Of a DNA stretch of 64,000 nt, positions 24,552 to 36,008 are shown in pieces. Numbering within the stretch: the stretch's first letter is position 1; each line of letters begins with the position of its first letter. The notes beneath the pieces are model-generated. The model searched no databases and was not told the DNA's origin. It saw nothing but the letters and a program-made list of their open reading frames with translations. The translations under genes were made by a program, and so were the position numbers. Origin of the DNA: Thermoleophilum album (GTDB lineage: Bacteria > Actinomycetota > Thermoleophilia > Solirubrobacterales > Thermoleophilaceae); NCBI RefSeq assembly GCF_028867705.1, contig NZ_CP066171.1, positions 1,364,001 through 1,428,000 of the forward strand. The letters run 5' to 3'.

Positions 24552-25334
24552 TTGGGCGGTAGCGGCGGTGTCCTGATCGAAGAACGGCACGACGCGGTCG
24601 CACTGCTGCGCCTCAACCGACCGGAGGCGCGCAACGCGCTGTCGCCGGAGTTGCGCGCGGCGCTATGCGAGGCGCTCGCTCGGCTCGACCGCGACCAGGG
24701 CGTGCGCTGCATCGTGATCGCCGGCGACGACGAGCACTTCGCCGCCGGCGCCGACATCGCCCAGCTCAACGAGCGCGAGCTGCCCGACCTTTTGCAGGAA
24801 CCGGGCGGAGCGAGCCTTTGGGACGCGCTGGCTCGCTGCCGCACGCCGTTGATAGCCGCAGTGTCCGGCTACGCGCTCGGCGGCGGCTGCGAGCTCGCGC
24901 TGGCATGCGACATGATCGTCGCGTCCGAAACCGCCCAGTTCGGACAGCCCGAGATCCGGCTCGGGATCATCCCCGGCGGCGGCGGGACGCAGCGGCTCGC
25001 GCGGGTGATCGGCAAACAGCGGGCGATGGAGCTCGTGCTCACCGGCCGCCGGATTCCCGCCGACGAGGCGTACGCGCTCGGTTTCGTGAACCGCGTGGTG
25101 GCGGCCGACCGCTGGCTCGAGGAGGCGCTCGAGCTGGCGCGTTCGGTCGCGCGGCGGGCGCCGCTCGCAGCGCGGCTTGGCAAACAGGCGGTTTTGGCAG
25201 CGGACGAGATGCCGCTGAGCGCCGGCCTCGAGCACGAACGCCGGCTCTTCGAGCTAGCGATGGCGACCGAGGACCGGCGCGAAGGCACCAGAGCTTTCCT
25301 CGAGAAGCGGCGTCCCGAGTTCCGCGGGAGGTAG
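24552..25334 (+). CDS. Enoyl-CoA hydratase
   Basis: 260 residues from a TTG start. Crotonase fold: the oxyanion-hole strand HFAAGADIAQLNER, and both catalytic Glu residues, one in GYALGGGCELALACDM and one in QFGQPEIRLGIIPGGGGTQRL. It hydrates trans-2-enoyl-CoA to 3-hydroxyacyl-CoA. The stop is immediately followed by the GTG of the 3-hydroxyacyl-CoA dehydrogenase gene, so the two are translationally coupled. Confidence 0.92.
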   Translation: MGGSGGVLIEERHDAVALLRLNRPEARNALSPELRAALCEALARLDRDQGVRCIVIAGDDEHFAAGADIAQLNERELPDLLQEPGGASLWDALARCRTPLIAAVSGYALGGGCELALACDMIVASETAQFGQPEIRLGIIPGGGGTQRLARVIGKQRAMELVLTGRRIPADEAYALGFVNRVVAADRWLEEALELARSVARRAPLAARLGKQAVLAADEMPLSAGLEHERRLFELAMATEDRREGTRAFLEKRRPEFRGR

Positions 25335-26891
25335 GTGACGGTGCGCGGCGACCTACCCGAAGTCGTCGGGGTCTGCGGAGCCGGCACGATGGGCGCCGGT
25401 ATCGCGCAGGTCGCCGTCGGCTGTGGGATGCGCACGCTGCTCTTCGATCCGCTTCCCGAGGCGCTCGAGCGGGGTGCTGCGCGGGTTCGCGAAGGCATCG
25501 CCAGGTGGCGCGAGCGCGGGCGGCTTTCGCCCGAGCAGGCCGATGGCGCCCTGGAGCTGCTGGAGCCGGTCGGCGATCTCGAGGCGCTCGCCCCTTGCGA
25601 GCTTGTGATCGAGGCGGCACCCGAACGGCTCGACCTCAAGCACGATCTCTTCAGGCGGTTGTCGGCGATCGTCGACGAGCAAGCGGTGCTCGCCACCAAC
25701 ACCTCGTCGATTCCGGTCACCGAGATCGCCCGCGCCGCCACGAACCCCGAGCGCGTGTGCGGCATGCACTTCTTCAACCCAGCGCCGCTTATGCGCCTGC
25801 TCGAAGTGATCGCCGCCGACCAGACGGGCGAACGCGCACTCGCGGTCGCTTTCGCCACCGGTCGCGAGATGGGCAAGCACGTGATCCTCGCCCAAGACGG
25901 ACCGGGTTTCTTGGTCAACCGCTGCGGCCGCCCGTTCAACGGCGAGGCACTGCGTTGCTTGCAGGAGCGGCTCGCGACGCACGAGCAGATCGACCGCATC
26001 GTGCGGCTCGGCGGCGGTTTCCGGATGGGACCGTTCGAGCTGATGGACTTGGTCGGGGTCGATACCGGTTTCGCGGTCGCCAAGTCGTTCACGGAGCTTT
26101 CGTTCGGCGAGCCGCGGTGGCGGCCGAGCACGATCCAGGCGCGACTCGTGGCAGCGGGCCGGCTCGGCCGCAAGACCGGCCGCGGCTTCTACGACTACTC
26201 GCACGACCCCTACCGACCACCCGATCCCGAACCGCTCGAACCCGGTGGCGGCGAAGGCACCGTCCTCGCGATCGTCGGCGAGGGCGCTATCGCCGATGCG
26301 CTGCGCGAGCGCGCCCGGCGTGCTGGCTACGACGTGCGCGGCGACGGTCCGGCAGAGGTCGCGATCTACGCCGGGCTCGATCCCGCGCCGAAACTGCGCG
26401 GTGGCGCGCCCACCGCTGTCCTGCTGGCCGGACCGTCGCTCGCTGCCCGCGGCGAAACGCAGGCCGTCGGCTTCCACCTCGTCCCGCCGGTCGACGGCGC
26501 GAAGCTCGTCGAGCTCGCAGCGCTGCCGACGGCGGCGGGCTTCGCGCGGGAGGCGGTCGAGCGCACGTTCCGGTCGCTCGGGTTCCACAGCGAGTGGGTC
26601 GAGGATTCGCCCGGCTTGGTGCTCGGTCGGATCGTGTCGCAGCTCATCAACGAGGCGGCCTTCGCGCTCGGCGAGGGCATCGGCTCGCCCGACGACGTCG
26701 ACGCCGGGCTCGAGCTCGGTCTCAACCATCCGCGCGGTCCCGTGCGCTGGAGCGAGGAGATGGGTACCGACCACGCGCTCGCAGTGATCGATGCTCTCTA
26801 CGACGAACGGCGGGAGGAGCGCTACCGTGCCGCCCCGCTCTTGCGCCGGGCGGTGGCGCTCGGACGCAGCCTGCGCGAGCTAGCGAGCTGA
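25335..26891 (+). CDS. 3-hydroxyacyl-CoA dehydrogenase with duplicated C-terminal domain
   Basis: 518 residues from GTG. The N-terminal NAD-binding domain has VGVCGAGTMGAGIAQVAV, the catalytic His-Glu pair lies in GMHFFNPAPLMRLLEV, and the first helical domain ends near residue 290 (RKTGRGFYDYS). Residues about 300-390 look like a decayed second Rossmann domain (AIVGEGAIADALRERARRAGY), and 410-505 form a second helical domain (DSPGLVLGRIVSQLINEAAFAL). This is the PaaH/PaaC-type layout. It oxidises 3-hydroxyacyl-CoA to 3-ketoacyl-CoA for the thiolase encoded at the start of the block. Confidence 0.92.
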   Translation: MTVRGDLPEVVGVCGAGTMGAGIAQVAVGCGMRTLLFDPLPEALERGAARVREGIARWRERGRLSPEQADGALELLEPVGDLEALAPCELVIEAAPERLDLKHDLFRRLSAIVDEQAVLATNTSSIPVTEIARAATNPERVCGMHFFNPAPLMRLLEVIAADQTGERALAVAFATGREMGKHVILAQDGPGFLVNRCGRPFNGEALRCLQERLATHEQIDRIVRLGGGFRMGPFELMDLVGVDTGFAVAKSFTELSFGEPRWRPSTIQARLVAAGRLGRKTGRGFYDYSHDPYRPPDPEPLEPGGGEGTVLAIVGEGAIADALRERARRAGYDVRGDGPAEVAIYAGLDPAPKLRGGAPTAVLLAGPSLAARGETQAVGFHLVPPVDGAKLVELAALPTAAGFAREAVERTFRSLGFHSEWVEDSPGLVLGRIVSQLINEAAFALGEGIGSPDDVDAGLELGLNHPRGPVRWSEEMGTDHALAVIDALYDERREERYRAAPLLRRAVALGRSLRELAS

Positions 26892-26900
26892 CATAACGCC

Positions 26901-27206
26901 GTGGCGACCGCCGACATCAGCGTGATACCCCTCGGCTCGGCTGACCCGAGCGCCAGCCGCGTCGTCGCCGAGATCCACCGCCGCCTCCGCCGCCAAACCA
27001 AGGTGCGCTCTCGCCTCCACGCGATGGGGACCGAGCTGGAGGGCGAGACAGACGACATCCTCGCGGTGGTCGCGGAGATCCATCGCGTGCCGTTCGAACT
27101 CGGCTATCCCCGCGTCTACACCGTGCTCAAGCTCGACGAGCGACGCGATCGGCCCGATCAGACGCTCGATGACAAGGTCGCGAGCGTCGAGCGACTGTTG
27201 CGCTAG
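26901..27206 (+). CDS. MTH1187 family thiamine-binding protein (DUF77)
   Basis: 101 residues of the MTH1187/YkoF-like ferredoxin fold: ATADISVIPLGSADPSASRVVAEI, RLHAMGTELEGETDDILAVV and YTVLKLDERRDRP. Relatives bind thiamine or HMP without known catalysis. It follows the dehydrogenase by nine bases and probably ends that operon. Its last four bases overlap the stop of the convergent regulator gene. Confidence 0.85.
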   Translation: MATADISVIPLGSADPSASRVVAEIHRRLRRQTKVRSRLHAMGTELEGETDDILAVVAEIHRVPFELGYPRVYTVLKLDERRDRPDQTLDDKVASVERLLR

Positions 27207-27973
27207 TTCGACGCCGCCACCTCGACGAGGCAACGACCTTTGCGCGGATCGTCGGGTAGCAGGCGCGCGGTCGCACCATCGCCGGCGACCGCGGCCGCGA
27301 GACCGGCCGTCAGAGCGCTGTGCAGCCCACAGACGAGGCGGGGGTGCGCGGCTGCCACGTCGGCGTAAGGACAACGACAGAGGCGCAGACGCACAGCCGG
27401 CACGGAGCTCGGTTCTGCGCTGCCCTCGCGCCGTGGTGCGAAACCCAGCGCCGCGAAGGCGCGGGCCAGCGCTTCGGCTGCATCGCCGCCACGCGCCCGA
27501 GCACCGAGCCGACCGAGCAGCTCGCGACCAAGATCGCGGCCGACCGCCTCGAGCTCGTCGCAGCCGCGCTCCGCGAGGCACGCCAACCAGCGTGCGAGTT
27601 CGCGGTACTCCTCCGCTGTTCCCGGCAGAGCGTGGGCCGCTTCGGCCGAAGCCCGCCACACGTCGCGTGGGCGCCCGCGCGGGCGGTGCTCGCGGTCACG
27701 CTCGACCAGTCCGCGGGCCTCGAGTCGCTGCAGGTGTTGGCGCACCCCGTTGGGGTGCATTTCGAGCCGACCCGCCAGCGCCCCGGTGGACAGCGCGGTG
27801 CCGCTCGCGACGAGCTCCGCCAGCACCCTTGCCGCCGTGCCCTGTAAGGCCGGCGTGCGACCGCTCGAGCCGCTATCGTCGCCGCCACCAACGCGATGGC
27901 GGCGAGGGTTGCCCGAGCCGCGTCGCCGCTCCGGTGCGGGGGCGGTATCTGCCCCTGCCGGGTTTTCACACAT
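27203..27973 (-). CDS. HTH regulator with C-terminal Cys cluster (SufR/ArsR-like)
   Basis: 256 residues. A winged helix-turn-helix lies near residues 45-105 ([42 protein letters not shown]). The C-terminal domain carries Cys in [26 protein letters not shown] and near the end (KGRCLVEV). This pattern resembles the SufR-type regulators, whose C-terminal Cys bind an iron-sulfur cluster; cluster binding here is inferred. The gene is divergent from a seven-iron ferredoxin with a 73-base shared control region, so regulation of that ferredoxin and of itself is the simplest idea. The N-terminal 40 residues are low-complexity and the true start may be later. Confidence 0.75.
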   Translation of the reverse strand: MCENPAGADTAPAPERRRGSGNPRRHRVGGGDDSGSSGRTPALQGTAARVLAELVASGTALSTGALAGRLEMHPNGVRQHLQRLEARGLVERDREHRPRGRPRDVWRASAEAAHALPGTAEEYRELARWLACLAERGCDELEAVGRDLGRELLGRLGARARGGDAAEALARAFAALGFAPRREGSAEPSSVPAVRLRLCRCPYADVAAAHPRLVCGLHSALTAGLAAAVAGDGATARLLPDDPRKGRCLVEVAASN

Positions 27974-28015
27974 AACTTTGTATAAAATAACGGCTGCTGC
28001 GTCCGATAGCAGCCG
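27972..28015 (+). promoter_or_regulatory. Shared control region with direct repeats and a hairpin
   Basis: ATAAC occurs at 27972 and 27987, flanking TATAAA (27981-27986), a plausible -10 element. Immediately after is a perfect 8-bp hairpin: CGGCTGCT (27991-27998) and AGCAGCCG (28008-28015) with a 9-base loop. The hairpin would lie at the 5' end of the ferredoxin mRNA, about 30 bases before its start codon; it has no T tract. Confidence 0.5.
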
Positions 28016-28046
28016 GAAAGCTTCGCGAGCGAAAAGGGGGTGGCCC

Positions 28047-28313
28047 GTGGCCTACGTAATCGCCGAACCGTGCATCGGAGTCAAGGACTCCTCGTGCGTC
28101 GAGGTGTGCCCGGTCGACTGCATCCATCCGACCCCGGAGGAAGCGGCGTTCGAGAGCGTCGACCAGCTCTACATCGACCCAGACGAGTGCATCGACTGCG
28201 ACGCCTGCGTGGAGGCTTGCCCCGTCGACGCGATCTTCCCCGAGGACCAAGTTCCCGAGGAGTGGACCTCCTACATCGAAAAGAACGCCGCTTACTACAA
28301 GCAGGCCGCTTGA
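28047..28313 (+). CDS. fdxA: Seven-iron ferredoxin [3Fe-4S][4Fe-4S]
   Basis: 88 residues. The GTG at 28047 follows a GGGGGTGG site; longer in-frame starts run through the divergent regulator. The Cys pattern [17 protein letters not shown] (Cys-x7-Cys-x3-Cys-x3-Cys), then [14 protein letters not shown] (Cys-x2-Cys-x2-Cys-x3-Cys), is that of Azotobacter/Mycobacterium FdxA. It is a soluble low-potential electron carrier, in Actinobacteria often paired with cytochromes P450 or oxidoreductases. The Cys-rich regulator opposite it is its likely controller. Confidence 0.92.
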   Translation: MAYVIAEPCIGVKDSSCVEVCPVDCIHPTPEEAAFESVDQLYIDPDECIDCDACVEACPVDAIFPEDQVPEEWTSYIEKNAAYYKQAA

Positions 28314-28344
28314 CCACCCGTACGACCGCGAGAGGAAGCGAACA

Positions 28345-28596
28345 GTGCGCGATACCGTCGGACGTCTTCTGGACACGTTCGCACGGCGGGCAGCGATCGC
28401 CGACGCCGGGCCCCTGCCTCACTTCACTGTCGCGGCGGCCCTCATCACCCTGCTGATCGTGCTCCTTGGGCTCGAGCCGCGCTACGGGGTGCTCGCAGCG
28501 GTGATGGTCGTGCACGTCGTCGTCACGCTCGTCGTGCTCGACTTCATCATGCGCATGTTGAGCTCGGGCGACCGCGAGGGCGAAGCGACCCACTAG
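28345..28596 (+). CDS. Small two-helix membrane protein
   Basis: 83 residues from GTG with GAGAGGAAG upstream. Two hydrophobic segments, FTVAAALITLLIVLLGLEP and YGVLAAVMVVHVVVTLVVLDFIM, with cytosolic charged ends. It lies 31 bases after the ferredoxin gene and is likely co-transcribed. I do not recognise it; a membrane anchor or partner role is only a guess. Confidence 0.55.
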   Translation: MRDTVGRLLDTFARRAAIADAGPLPHFTVAAALITLLIVLLGLEPRYGVLAAVMVVHVVVTLVVLDFIMRMLSSGDREGEATH

Positions 28597-28654
28597 ACCA
28601 CCTGACGCTCCGCTCCAACGACCCGACACCTCTCGGTTCGGCAGACTGCGGCCG

Positions 28655-29863
28655 TCAGCGAACGGCCGCTCGACGCAGGAAGGCAGCTACGCGCGCACTC
28701 TCCTGCTCCAGGGAGTGTTCGCGCGCGAACGCGAAACGGCGCCGCCGGCGGGCAGGATCGCGCTGCTCGGATGCGAGCGCAGCGAGCACCGTGTCGGCGA
28801 AAGCGGCGGGGTAGCGCTCGGTGACGAGGTCGACGGTGTCACCGAACGCTGCGCGGATGCCGCCGACATCACCGGCGACGACGGGCAGCCCGTGGCCGAG
28901 CGCCTCCAGCAACGCTTGCGGCACACCCTCGACGCGCGCGGTGTGGAGTACTAGGTCGACTTCGCCGTAGAGCTCGTAGAGGCGGTGCGGCTCGACGTCG
29001 CCGAGAAGGGTTACGCGCGCTTCGAGCCCGCGTTCGCGCGCAGCCGTGGCTACCGCATCGCGCAGGCGGCCGTCCCCGGCCCAAAGCAACTCGAACGCGC
29101 CCGGTCGGCGACGCTCGAGCTCGGCGAAAACGTCGAGGGCGAGCAGCGGGTCCTTCTCAGGCTCGAGACGGCCCACGCACAGCAACCGCACCAGCTCGCC
29201 GCCGCCCGCCCGTGCACCCCGATCCGTCACGGCGGCACGCCGCTCGGCGGCTTCGATCTCGCGGTCGGCGACGAGCGACACGAAGTGAACGAGCGTGTTG
29301 TCGGGCCGGCGGCGGTAGAGCTTGGCGATCGCCGGCCCCACCACGGTCATCGGCAGGTCGCGCCAGCGCTCGCGGTAGACGTGGTCGAGGAGAGCGAGCA
29401 GGGGCAGGGCGGCGCGCCCCGAAAACCCTTCGGCACGTGCCCGCCAGTAGTCCATGCCCGGCATGCGCGTACCGAGCACCACCTGCGTCTCACCGCGTAC
29501 GCCGGCGAGAAGCAGCGGCAAAAGGGGGTGCGGGCCGAACAGCCAGGCGACGTCGCTTGCCCGCAAGGCGCGCACCGCCCGCCGGAGCGTGTGCGGCACC
29601 ACCGCCGCGACGCGCCACGGTTGACGCAGGCTCGGGTAGTGGGGCAGACCTACGAAGGTGACGCTCGGCGGGAGCGGGACCGACACGAAGCGCTCGTCGG
29701 GCTCGGGCGCCTCGCGCATCAGCACGACGGCAGCGTCGAAGCGCTCGGCCACAGCGAGCGCGAAGCGTGCGAACTGCACCGAGGTGCCGGCCACGGCGAG
29801 CTCGCGCCGGCCGGAGGCGCTCACCTCGCAGGCGACCGCGTCGAACCAAACCGCTAGGCGCAC
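28655..29863 (-). CDS. Glycosyltransferase family 4
   Basis: 402 residues from GTG. GT-B fold: the C-terminal domain has LLCVGRLEPEKDPLLALDVF near residue 225, WAGDGRLRDAV, and the nucleotide-sugar motif ARVEGVPQALLEALGHGLPVVAGDVGG with the two Glu seven residues apart. The N-terminal acceptor domain is poorly conserved, as usual. Donor and acceptor cannot be deduced. It is divergent from a GT2 gene, and the pair probably acts on the same cell-surface glycan (inference). Confidence 0.87.
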   Translation of the reverse strand: MRLAVWFDAVACEVSASGRRELAVAGTSVQFARFALAVAERFDAAVVLMREAPEPDERFVSVPLPPSVTFVGLPHYPSLRQPWRVAAVVPHTLRRAVRALRASDVAWLFGPHPLLPLLLAGVRGETQVVLGTRMPGMDYWRARAEGFSGRAALPLLALLDHVYRERWRDLPMTVVGPAIAKLYRRRPDNTLVHFVSLVADREIEAAERRAAVTDRGARAGGGELVRLLCVGRLEPEKDPLLALDVFAELERRRPGAFELLWAGDGRLRDAVATAARERGLEARVTLLGDVEPHRLYELYGEVDLVLHTARVEGVPQALLEALGHGLPVVAGDVGGIRAAFGDTVDLVTERYPAAFADTVLAALASEQRDPARRRRRFAFAREHSLEQESARVAAFLRRAAVR

Positions 29864-29957
29864 GAGCGGATACTCGCACGCGCAGGTCGCGGGACAGCAC
29901 GCCGCAGCGCCCCGCGGCCGCGGCCAGCTGGGCTATTCTCGCCGCGCCCTCGGTACC

Positions 29958-29996
29958 CCGGCCGTGGGCGAGCCATCGGCCGGGAGCTCTTTTTTT
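29958..29996 (+). terminator. Intrinsic-terminator-like hairpin ahead of the GT2 gene
   Basis: A perfect 7-bp GC stem, CCGGCCG (29958-29964) with CGGCCGG (29977-29983), is followed by GAGCTC-like bases and a run of seven T (29990-29996). It reads as a terminator on the plus strand only, yet lies 24 bases upstream of the plus-strand GT2 start. It could therefore act as an attenuator in that gene's leader. Confidence 0.55.
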
Positions 29997-30020
29997 CCGA
30001 AATTTCCGATCGCCACAGCT

Positions 30021-31022
30021 ATGCCGAGTGAACCGGTCGAGGTAAGCGTCCTGATCCCCTTCCTCAACGAGGAACGCCATCTCCCCCGCACCGCTCCACG
30101 GATGCTCGGCCAGCGTTTCGATGGCACGATCGAGTTCCTCTTTGTCGACTCGGGGTCGAGCGACCGCAGCCGCGAGATCGTCGAGCGGCTGGCCGCTAGA
30201 GACGAGCGCGTGCGTCTCCTCGACAACCCGGGCCGCACGGTTGCGCGCGCCCTCAACGTCGGCTTGCGCGCCGCTCGCGGGCGCTACGTGGCGAGGATGG
30301 ACGCCCACACTTTCTACCCGGAGGACTACATCGCCGAAGGTGTGCGCCGCCTCGAGCGGGGCGACGTGGATTGGGTCAGCGGACCGGCGCTCCCGCGCGG
30401 CGAAGGCAAGTGGTCGCGCAGGATCGCCCTCGCTTTGCGGACGTGGCTGGGAACGGGCGGTGTCGCCTACCGCATCCCGCCCGAAGCCGCTGAAGAGGTC
30501 GAGGTCGACAGCGGTTTCACCGGGTTGTGGCGGCGCAACACGCTCGTCGCGCTGGGCGGCTGGGACAAGGATGCGGTCGTCAACGAAGACGGCGAGCTCG
30601 CTTCCCGCTTTCGCGCCCGCGGCATGCGGATCGTGATGTTGCGCTCGATGGCAGCGCACTACGTGCCGCGCGACTCGCTCGGCGCGTTGTGGCGCCAGTA
30701 CTACCGCTATGGCCAGGGACGTGCGCGCACAGCTTCGCTGCACGGTAACGCCTTGCGCCCCGCCCACGCGCTGCCACCGCTTGTGACGCTCGCACTGCTG
30801 GTCGCGGTCGCCGGGCCCCGACCGGTGCGCACGTTGGCGCGCCTCGCCGTAACCGGTTGGGCGGCGGCGCTCGTCGCGACAGCGGCAGCGTCGAGTCGGC
30901 ATGCCGAGCCGCGAACCGACGCCCTCTGGCTGCCGGCGATCCTCGCGACCATGCACGTAGCTTGGGGACTTGGCTTTCTGCGCGGCTCGCTGCGCCACGG
31001 GCCGCCACGCATCGGCACCTGA
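30021..31022 (+). CDS. Glycosyltransferase family 2, ExoA-like, with C-terminal membrane segments
   Basis: 333 residues from ATG 30021; the open frame upstream is only the antisense of the divergent gene. GT-A fold: EVSVLIPFLNEERHLPRT, FLFVDSGSSDRSREIV, the metal motif YVARMDAHTFYPEDY and the acceptor-side SGFTGLWRRNTLVALGGWDKDAVVNEDGEL. Two hydrophobic C-terminal segments (LPPLVTLALLVAVAG, LAVTGWAAALVATAAA) would hold it at the membrane. It resembles succinoglycan ExoA-type enzymes. A terminator-like hairpin stands just before the start. Confidence 0.87.
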   Translation: MPSEPVEVSVLIPFLNEERHLPRTAPRMLGQRFDGTIEFLFVDSGSSDRSREIVERLAARDERVRLLDNPGRTVARALNVGLRAARGRYVARMDAHTFYPEDYIAEGVRRLERGDVDWVSGPALPRGEGKWSRRIALALRTWLGTGGVAYRIPPEAAEEVEVDSGFTGLWRRNTLVALGGWDKDAVVNEDGELASRFRARGMRIVMLRSMAAHYVPRDSLGALWRQYYRYGQGRARTASLHGNALRPAHALPPLVTLALLVAVAGPRPVRTLARLAVTGWAAALVATAAASSRHAEPRTDALWLPAILATMHVAWGLGFLRGSLRHGPPRIGT

Positions 31023-31114
31023 GAGCGCCGGGGCACCCGCTGCCACGCCGGCGACCGGGCGCCCCGTCTCGGCGATCGGCGTGGGACGGCGTCTCCGCGC
31101 CTCGAGGGCCGTCG

Positions 31115-32890
31115 CTACGAATCCCCGCTCGGCGGTTGCACTGTGTAAACCCGCAGGTAGCGTTGCCAGTCGACGCCGGTTTGGATGTCGAAGTAGTAGG
31201 CGTCTTCGGTTGGGCTGTAGCCGATGCCGCCTTGGTGGGTGTTTTGTTGGGCGAATTGGTAGATGGGGTCGGGGTGCCCGAAGGCGGTGTAGGTGTTGCC
31301 GCTTTCGAATTGGAGCATTCCCGACCCGTTGCCTTCGCCGTTGGTGTCGCCGATCCACATGCCGTATTTGGCCATCGCTTTGAGGATCGGTTTCTTCCAG
31401 GCGGGCACGGGCAGCTGGTCGATCTGTTGGGGTGTCATGTCGAGGTGGATGTAGGCGCCGAGCGGTGCGGATGCTGCGCGCCGCTCGGCTGTGGAGCACG
31501 GGGTGCCGGTGCCGGGACCGTGGGCGGGCCAGGTGTAGGTGCCGTTCGAGCAGTCGATCCCGAAAAACAGACCGTGCTCGATCCGGCCCGCGACGAGCTC
31601 TTGGGCTCTGATGATCCCGGCCGAGAGGGCGAAGTGGGCGGCGGTCGCGTTCGACCCAAGCCCATCACCGTCGATGCGGGTCATCCCGCCCCAGCGCACA
31701 CGCAGCGTCCCGCCGCTGCTACCAACCGCACCGGTTTTCTCCACACCCCAAAAGTCGTACTCCCACCCGGTCTGCTGGTCGATCACCGTCATGTGCTTGT
31801 CCACACAACAGTCCGGGCGCGCCTGGGCGGGGATCCGCACCTGCACACCCTCGACCTCGCACCGCCCCCACTGCTCGGTGCACGTCACCGTGAACAGCGG
31901 GTCCGACGGGCGCGAGAAATAGATCGGGTGGTAGAACTGGGCGCCCAGCTCGTACCGGTAGCCCGCATACAGCGGGATGAACGCCCGCCGCTCACCCATC
32001 ATCCGATCAACGATCTGCTGCGAATTCGGGAGCGGCACAAGCCGCCCCTCGGCCTCGAGCTGCGCGAAAGTGGTGTTGAACGGCGACCGATCCGAAAACG
32101 GCCGCCAACACACCGACGGCCACACACCCACACCAAACGAACCCCAACCAAAAGACCAGGAGGCAGGGTGTGCCTCTGTGCACACCGGTTCGCTGTCCGT
32201 GTCCGCCGTGCTGGGCGGCGTGCTCGTCCCGAGCCACCCCGCGGCACTCTCACCGCCCACGCTACCGCGGCTGCTGACGAGGGTCGCTCCGCGCCGCTCG
32301 CCCTGGTCGGACGGTGCCGACGTGGAGGAGCGCTCGCGACCGCCAGCCGGCGGCTCGCCGCGCTCGGCTGTCGACCGCTCTCCACCACGCGACGGTTCGT
32401 CGTCCGGTCCGGCGCTCGTGTCGTCGCGCGGAGGAGACGGCGGCGAACCGCCGCGCTCGCTCGCTTGCGGCACTGGCTCGCTGCGGCCCGGTTGCCCCGA
32501 CGGCTTCGGCACAGCACCACCCGAGCGCGGAACTGCAACAGCGACGTCCGTCGCCCCGCGCTCCCTACGCCAGTGATCGACGCGTCGCCACCGCCACCGC
32601 TGAGAACGCCTGCCATCGAGGCGCTGCCTGCGCAGGGCTCGTGCTCTACGACCAGAAGGTGCGATGGCCTCGGCCGCCCGGCGCTCGGGACCTGTGTCTT
32701 GTAGACGCGGGCGCTCCCCCGGCGAGCTCTCTCCGGCCTTGCCGGCAGATCGGCCGTTGCGGCCGAGCTCTTCGCCGCTTTGTCGCCACGGGTGCAGCGT
32801 CAAGAGAACGAGCGCGATGAAGACCAAGCACGCGAACGCTGAATGACCCGGTGCCGCGGCACTACTGCACTTAACCAACCTGACTCGCAC
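31115..32890 (-). CDS. Large secreted or anchored protein with a conserved-looking C-terminal domain
   Basis: 591 residues from GTG, with GAGGGGG eight bases upstream. A signal or anchor helix lies at residues about 18-33 (FACLVFIALVLLTLHP), then some 170 residues of disordered Arg/Ser/Gly/Pro/Glu linker. A Cys-containing domain runs from about 235 to the end. That domain has DKHMTVIDQQTGWEYDFWGV, AAHFALSAGIIRAQELVAG, RIEHGLFFGIDC, GAYIHLDM and AMAKYGMWIGDTNG, which I recall from other secreted actinobacterial proteins of unknown function. The motifs suggest a beta-rich extracellular domain; no catalytic assignment is made. Base composition at silent sites differs from the neighbours (coding strand rich in C and A). 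Confidence 0.65.
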   Translation of the reverse strand: MRVRLVKCSSAAAPGHSAFACLVFIALVLLTLHPWRQSGEELGRNGRSAGKAGESSPGERPRLQDTGPERRAAEAIAPSGRRARALRRQRLDGRRSQRWRWRRVDHWRRERGATDVAVAVPRSGGAVPKPSGQPGRSEPVPQASERGGSPPSPPRDDTSAGPDDEPSRGGERSTAERGEPPAGGRERSSTSAPSDQGERRGATLVSSRGSVGGESAAGWLGTSTPPSTADTDSEPVCTEAHPASWSFGWGSFGVGVWPSVCWRPFSDRSPFNTTFAQLEAEGRLVPLPNSQQIVDRMMGERRAFIPLYAGYRYELGAQFYHPIYFSRPSDPLFTVTCTEQWGRCEVEGVQVRIPAQARPDCCVDKHMTVIDQQTGWEYDFWGVEKTGAVGSSGGTLRVRWGGMTRIDGDGLGSNATAAHFALSAGIIRAQELVAGRIEHGLFFGIDCSNGTYTWPAHGPGTGTPCSTAERRAASAPLGAYIHLDMTPQQIDQLPVPAWKKPILKAMAKYGMWIGDTNGEGNGSGMLQFESGNTYTAFGHPDPIYQFAQQNTHQGGIGYSPTEDAYYFDIQTGVDWQRYLRVYTVQPPSGDS

Positions 32891-33156
32891 AACGGCAACC
32901 CCCTCGCTGTGAGTCGCTCGAGAAATCCGAGGGCGGAAATCGCCCCGGCTGCCATGCAGGCGCCGCCCCAGTCCGCTACTCGCTAGCTGACCTTCGCGTC
33001 GGCAGCGCGCCCCGACCGTAGAGGCTTGCCAGGAGACGAGTCAACCCTACGCAGCAGCCAGCACACACGCTTGGGGTGCACGAACCGTGCGCCTCGGACG
33101 CCCGAAGCGACGATCGCGCTAACGGCTAGCGCCCGCCGATCTCGCGGCTCGCAGTG

Positions 33157-35961
<2,805 letters not shown>

Positions 35962-36008
35962 GGTTGGAACACTACTTCCGTTTCGCTCGAGCCTTTACCC
36001 TCGCCGCG

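Noticed and set aside
24665-26896. 743-codon plus-strand frame across two beta-oxidation genes
   Set aside because: It is Arg-rich shadow sequence of the enoyl-CoA hydratase and dehydrogenase genes, which are in other frames.
30857-32704. 615-codon plus-strand frame opposite the secreted protein
   Set aside because: Antisense shadow; the minus-strand frame has a signal segment, ribosome site and conserved motifs.
33075-33093. Imperfect hairpin downstream of aconitase
   Set aside because: One mismatch and no T run; could arise by chance in GC-rich DNA.
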